Shown: piece by piece, positions 4,952-8,004 of the stretch | Layout of the letters: every line of letters begins with the position of its first letter | Numbering within the stretch: position 1 is the stretch's first letter | Assembly (NCBI GenBank): GCA_012727835.1 | Contig: JAAYGE010000052.1 | Coordinates: forward strand, 1 to 8,004 | Length of the DNA: 8,004 nt | Reading direction: 5' to 3' | Origin: Bacillota bacterium | GTDB taxonomy: Bacteria; Bacillota_H; UBA994; UBA5500 | Made by a program: the position numbers and the translations under genes | Notes under the pieces: generated by a model | Databases searched by the model: none | What the model was told of the DNA's origin: nothing | What the model saw: only the letters and a program-made list of their open reading frames with translations

Positions 4952-6088
4952 ATGAAACCAACCAGTCGTTTAGCAGCCATGTTCCTCGCCGTTGTCTGTT
5001 TCGTGGCCCAAGCTGTGGCACCGACTAGCGCTGTCACCGCTTCGAGTGAGGTATTAGCTGAACAGATCAAGATTTACGCGCTGGAATTGGTCGCTGATGG
5101 GTATTCATATTACTACCATATACTCGATGCTCATGCAGAATTCTACGACCTAACCGTTGAAGGTGAGCAGTATCAAGCGGATTTGCTAGTCTCCCTCACT
5201 CGTGTTCTTAAAGCAAAAGATGCGCATGAGCTACCCTTCATACAAGGAATGTTTGAAGAAGCTAACGTGCCTACTGATAGCACTAGTGGGCATGTTGGGG
5301 CGGAACACGTGCAACGCTCTGATTTTAACGAATCCCAGAAGGCCACCGTAGCCCAACAAGTAAACTTTTGGGTTGAGGAAGTGGAGAGTTATCTGGGTGA
5401 AAAGCAAAACACTAATTTCATTTTGTGTATTAGTGGTAAGCTGAACAGAGGACAGTTTGATTCAGACCAGGTGACTGTACTAGCCCAGAACTCAGACGGC
5501 CACGTACCTGTCGAGCAAATGTTCCCTGCTGAACCTGAAACCCTTCGGAATGAGGGGCGTGAGGCGGTAAGATCTATTGCAGCTAAGCAGAACTCCACTT
5601 AAGTAACATCTAGTCTGTACCCTAACTACGACCGAATTGCTGCTCGAGACTATGCTAGGCGCTACACATCCAATGTTCCATTCACTGCTGTCTACAAGTA
5701 CGACTGTGGTGCAAACCTTAATGTATATCGAGACCAGACAAAGTGGAATAGTAACTATCCTAAGTATTGTCATAGTGATTGTGCCAACTTTGTGTCTCAG
5801 TGCCTAGAAGCAGGTGGACTGCCAAGAGATGCTACATGGGCGCCTGGAAAATCTGCCTGGATATCTGTGTCGGCTATGGAAACCTATATGTTAAACAAAG
5901 GCTATTGGAAGGAGTCTGATTTCCAGACTGCTGTCGCGGGTGCGGTGATTCGCATGCCTTCACACATAGTAATGATTAGCCAGAACGATACTGTGACACG
6001 AACACGATGTGGCCATACCAATGATGTGAAGGACTTGCCATACACTAGTTCAGATGCTGGTAAATGGGTGTTTTATACGCTCTGGTAA
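4952..6088 (+). pseudogene. Secreted Amidase_6-domain protein interrupted by an in-frame TAA
   Basis: From ATG 4952 (AGGGA 8 bases upstream) the product has a signal peptide (MKPTSRLAAMFLAVVCFVAQ, then APTSAVTA) and a helical N-terminal region. The frame stops at TAA 5600-5602, codon 217. The same frame stays open afterwards and reads an Amidase_6-type (PF12671) domain: NYDRIAARDYARRYTSN, then CHSDCANFVSQCLEAGGL with the expected catalytic Cys at codon 277, a SHIVMIS block (His338) and GHTND (His355), ending with TAA 6086-6088. No SD-start pair upstream of Cys277 could make the domain alone. Family members are wall- or peptide-cleaving cysteine hydrolases. ATG 4880, with AGGAG 5 bases upstream, is an alternative start giving a long basic leader. 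One nonsense change explains the break; sequence error is possible. Confidence 0.82.
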
Positions 6089-6097
6089 AGTATCAAG

Positions 6098-6126
6098 AAG
6101 AGGCGGGCTTCTGTCTACCTCTTTTT
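6098..6126 (+). terminator. Intrinsic terminator after the amidase gene
   Basis: AAGAGG (6098-6103) pairs with CCTCTT (6118-6123). An inner GGGC/GTCT helix with wobble pairs closes a TTCT loop, and the 3' arm runs into T5 (6122-6126). It lies 10 bases after the stop at 6088. A clean Rho-independent structure. Confidence 0.8.
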
Positions 6127-6156
6127 ATAAAAAAATGCAGGTAGGAGGAACGGTGA

Positions 6157-7269
6157 ATGATTAAGCGGTCAGTGAGGGGTATTGTTTTGGCCCTTACCTT
6201 TGCCTTCGGTCTGCTTCTATGTCTTTTTGGATGTTCACCGAAGGAAGATATCATCATACCGACCCTTTTTTATCACAACACCGCTGACAATCAATTGGAC
6301 GTGCAGATAGGCCATATTAACTGCAGCGATGGTACGGTTCAATGGCAAGGTGAAACGTTATACAAAGCTCCCTTAATACCGGAGATTGGCCTAGGGCCTG
6401 ACGCTAAGCTTTGGGATGGCACGACGCTTGTATCCTTCTTACGGGAAGAGGACGGTATTGAGGTCCGGCAACCCGACTTGATGATTTTTCCCGATCCGGA
6501 AAAGCACTGGATATATGGCAAAGGCTGCATAGTTGAGGTTGAATACGATAGCGAGGGGCAATATGCGGGGCTTATTGTATGTACCAAAGATGGCCTGGAG
6601 GCGCGGCTGTCTCCTCCAGAAGGCAAGAAGGAGACGGAAAGCAGTTTTCTTAACTTGGTGTTGGCCGATTACACAGCTGGTCAGGTAACGCTAATCTTTC
6701 TTGAACAGTGGCCTGAAGATGACAGCCACTCGCATTGGGAGAATTATTTTCATTGCCTTACCTATGATTTTGCTAGCGAGCAGACTGCTTTCCAAACCTA
6801 TGAAGTGCGCCCTGGAGCCGACTTAGTAGGCAACTCTCTACCCACTTATAACAATGGTATTATTGAGGGCAAGTATTATTTCCGCGATGGGCTGGCTCTG
6901 GCGTCACTGGATTTGCAAACTGGCAAATATGCTTACTACGAACAATACAAGAGTGCTATTTTCGATAGGCTCTTGCCGCAGGAGAAAATCAATGGCATCA
7001 AGCTCTATGATGTTACCGCCTGGGAGGATTGCTTGCTCCTAAACTACGATTGCACTGACTCGGTAGACAAGAAGACCGGAGCCCAACTTCCTAGTAAACG
7101 TATCACCATAGTTTGGCAAAACGGTAAACCGCAAGCCACTCTAGCCTACGAGTATAGTAACGCTGTGCTCACTGTTTACGATGCCCGTGGCAAGGCATTG
7201 TCCGAGACGACTTTCCCTGCAGATAAGATTAATACTAAGATGTTCAGCTTTCAGTTACCGTCTAGGTAA
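6157..7269 (+). CDS. Lipoprotein of unknown function (intact)
   Basis: A 370-residue protein starting at ATG 6157 with SD GGAGG 8 bases upstream. The N-terminus MIKRSVRGIVLAL..GLLLCLFGC is a type II signal peptide with lipobox LFGC (Cys26), so the mature protein is a membrane-anchored lipoprotein facing the outside. The rest is rich in Trp, Tyr, Asp and short turns, with alternating beta-like segments (for example GCIVEVEYDSEGQYAGLIV, then YYFRDGLALASLDLQTGKY), suggestive of a beta-propeller-like fold. No family is recognised. It has no GTCACAAA module of its own and lies after the amidase terminator; no convincing promoter was found in the 30-base gap. It is the only complete large plus-strand gene in the window without a lesion. 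Confidence 0.88.
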   Translation: MIKRSVRGIVLALTFAFGLLLCLFGCSPKEDIIIPTLFYHNTADNQLDVQIGHINCSDGTVQWQGETLYKAPLIPEIGLGPDAKLWDGTTLVSFLREEDGIEVRQPDLMIFPDPEKHWIYGKGCIVEVEYDSEGQYAGLIVCTKDGLEARLSPPEGKKETESSFLNLVLADYTAGQVTLIFLEQWPEDDSHSHWENYFHCLTYDFASEQTAFQTYEVRPGADLVGNSLPTYNNGIIEGKYYFRDGLALASLDLQTGKYAYYEQYKSAIFDRLLPQEKINGIKLYDVTAWEDCLLLNYDCTDSVDKKTGAQLPSKRITIVWQNGKPQATLAYEYSNAVLTVYDARGKALSETTFPADKINTKMFSFQLPSR

Positions 7270-7271
7270 CC

Positions 7272-7518
7272 AAGGGAAAGAATAAACTGCCTGTCGTTTC
7301 TTTGTTAGTCCTTTCTGTCGGTTCTCTCCTACTTGCCATGCTGTCACGAGAGTACAGTGGAAAATTCGCAGACAAGCACAAAGGCTCTTCAGCTACGCCC
7401 AGGGGCGGGGGGCTAGTATTTGAACCAGCCTATATGGGTTGAACTAATTGAGACCACCCCAGAAGGTACTATCGTAGATTGCGAGACGATTTCTAATGCC
7501 TATACCTCAGCACTTTGA
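7272..7518 (+). pseudogene. Remnant of a small membrane-anchored protein
   Basis: Just after the lipoprotein stop, one frame reads KGKNKLPVVSLLVLSVGSL then LLAMLSREYSGKF, a basic start followed by a transmembrane helix, but without an ATG. It stops at TGA 7440-7442. The +1 frame then continues from GTT 7438 as VELIETTPEGTIVDCETISN to TGA 7516-7518. Removing one base of the GGG at 7436-7438 joins the two into about 80 residues. Layout (basic N-terminus, one helix, Gly/Ser/Pro linker) recalls the membrane peptide at 271-426. The family is not recognised. The rest of 7270-7605 holds only the -10 and hairpin listed separately. Confidence 0.4.
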
Positions 7519-7550
7519 TCTAACCCGTTTCTGTTCAGGAGACAAAAGGC

Positions 7551-7556
7551 TATAAT
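7551..7556 (+). promoter_or_regulatory. Candidate -10 box before the acetyltransferase gene
   Basis: A perfect TATAAT occurs in the gap after the remnant ORF. The -35 position 17 bases upstream holds TTTCTG, a poor match, so this is a tentative promoter that may need an activator. Confidence 0.35.
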
Positions 7557-7581
7557 CTAGGGTAGATATTTTGCCAAAAAG

Positions 7582-7597
7582 GGGCAGAGGACTGCCC
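7582..7597 (+). other. Short perfect hairpin in the leader of the acetyltransferase gene
   Basis: GGGCAG and CTGCCC pair perfectly around AGGA. No T-tract follows, so it is not a terminator. It lies between the candidate -10 and the AAGGAG at 7611-7616. Confidence 0.35.
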
Positions 7598-7605
7598 TAC
7601 AAGCA

Positions 7606-8004
7606 TTGGTAAGGAGAAAGACAGCGTTTGAATTAGCAAAGACGCAATTTCAGCTAGCGGTTCCTCTGACCGGAGGCAAGATTTATTACCCTGAGTCGGA
7701 CTCGGTGATTCGAGGCCATAGTCCTGGCAGGGTTTTTGTAGATCAATCGACAGCGCCTCAGGCAGCCCTGGTTTGGGTGCAGGGGCAGAGCGGTTTTTTT
7801 TATTGGGGAAACCAGGGCAGGAATTCTTACGAGACGTGGAGCGGCTAATCGATGCGGAGTTGGCCGCCTTTCTGAAGGCTCGTGGGATGTCTAGTTTCGA
7901 GTTCAGTGCTGATGATCCGGCTTGGAGTTTATTGATTGAGCATACCTTCGCCAAGAGGGAATTGCAGTCTGAGCCCCAGTTGGTCTATTTGCTGGCTCAA
8001 CCGC
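7606..8004 (+). pseudogene. GNAT-type acetyltransferase, frameshifted at a T8 run and cut by the window edge
   Basis: From about 7606 the frame reads a GNAT-like N-terminus (FELAKTQFQLAVPLTGGKIY, then HSPGRVFVDQ and APQAALVWVQGQSGFF) and closes at TAA 7846-7848. After the T8 run at 7794-7801 a different frame continues as FLLGKPGQEFLRDVERLIDA, ELAAFLKARGMSSFEFSADD, then HTFAKRELQ to the window end. The two halves together match the architecture of a single-domain GNAT family (PF12746-like: V-VD, SALIW-type strand, F-L.G, F-L, ..FAKRE). One extra T (T9) would restore GFFLLGKP. The true start is unclear: TTG 7606 has no SD, while AAGGAG 7611-7616 has no standard start codon at the right distance in this frame. 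The acetylated substrate is unknown. Confidence 0.55.

Noticed and set aside
6030..6066. Promoter TTGCCA / GTAAAT before the 370-aa lipoprotein
   Set aside because: Spacing of 19 bases, a weak -10, and it lies upstream of a good terminator.
5792..6088. Independent 98-codon gene
   Set aside because: Same frame as the upstream amidase gene, begins after the catalytic Cys, and has no SD; it is the 3' part of the interrupted gene.
1..8004. CRISPR, insertion sequence or tRNA
   Set aside because: No regularly spaced direct repeats, transposase motifs, terminal inverted repeats with duplication, or cloverleaf were seen; the four GTCACAAA modules are dispersed and on both strands.

Overview
The window looks like chromosomal DNA of a Gram-positive, spore-former-type Bacillota (probably Clostridia or a related anaerobe). 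The basis is family-level: a VanW protein, an ECF sigma/DUF4367 anti-sigma pair, an Amidase_6-type secreted protein, lipoproteins with classical lipoboxes, very strong Shine-Dalgarno (SD) sites, and a Gram-positive LexA box (CGAAC-N4-GTTCG). No RNA gene, CRISPR array, transposase or tRNA was found.

Layout. At the left edge (minus strand, cut by the window) is the start of a small DUF6504-like gene behind a promoter whose spacer holds a LexA/SOS box. A 51-codon membrane peptide follows on the plus strand. Then comes a minus-strand block of four intact genes, in transcription order: ECF sigma factor (3312-2755), membrane anti-sigma factor with a DUF4367-like domain (2740-1847), small secreted DUF6147-like protein (1843-1403), a terminator, and a separate vanW-family gene (1280-447) preceded by a 40-bp dyad. 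On the plus strand to the right are an RCC1-repeat lipoprotein gene (frameshifted), a secreted Amidase_6 gene (in-frame TAA), an intact lipoprotein of unknown function, a broken membrane-peptide remnant, and a GNAT-type acetyltransferase (frameshifted, cut by the window edge).

Main observation. A module of about 46 bp, GTCACAAA-N15-GATATA followed by a GAGGGGGTGA-like SD, occurs four times with exactly 15 bp between the two blocks. It lies before the membrane peptide (217-262), the RCC1 lipoprotein (3447-3490), the amidase gene (4815-4862) and, on the minus strand, the anti-sigma gene (2794-2748). The last copy overlaps the final codons of the sigma gene. The simplest reading is an ECF-type promoter fused to a strong SD. 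That would define a small envelope regulon: lipoprotein, wall or peptide hydrolase, membrane peptide, and negative feedback through the anti-sigma. A competing reading is that the copies are remnants of sigma-gene 3' ends, because each can be read as (G)VT(K/N)...IY(R/G/D)-stop, matching the sigma C-terminus.

Decay pattern. The four complete minus-strand genes are intact, but both large plus-strand genes behind the module are broken by one lesion each, and the third (the short membrane peptide) may be truncated. Two further plus-strand reading frames near the right end are also broken. Several lesions lie in homopolymers, so assembly error must be excluded, but the in-frame TAA in the amidase gene is not of that kind.
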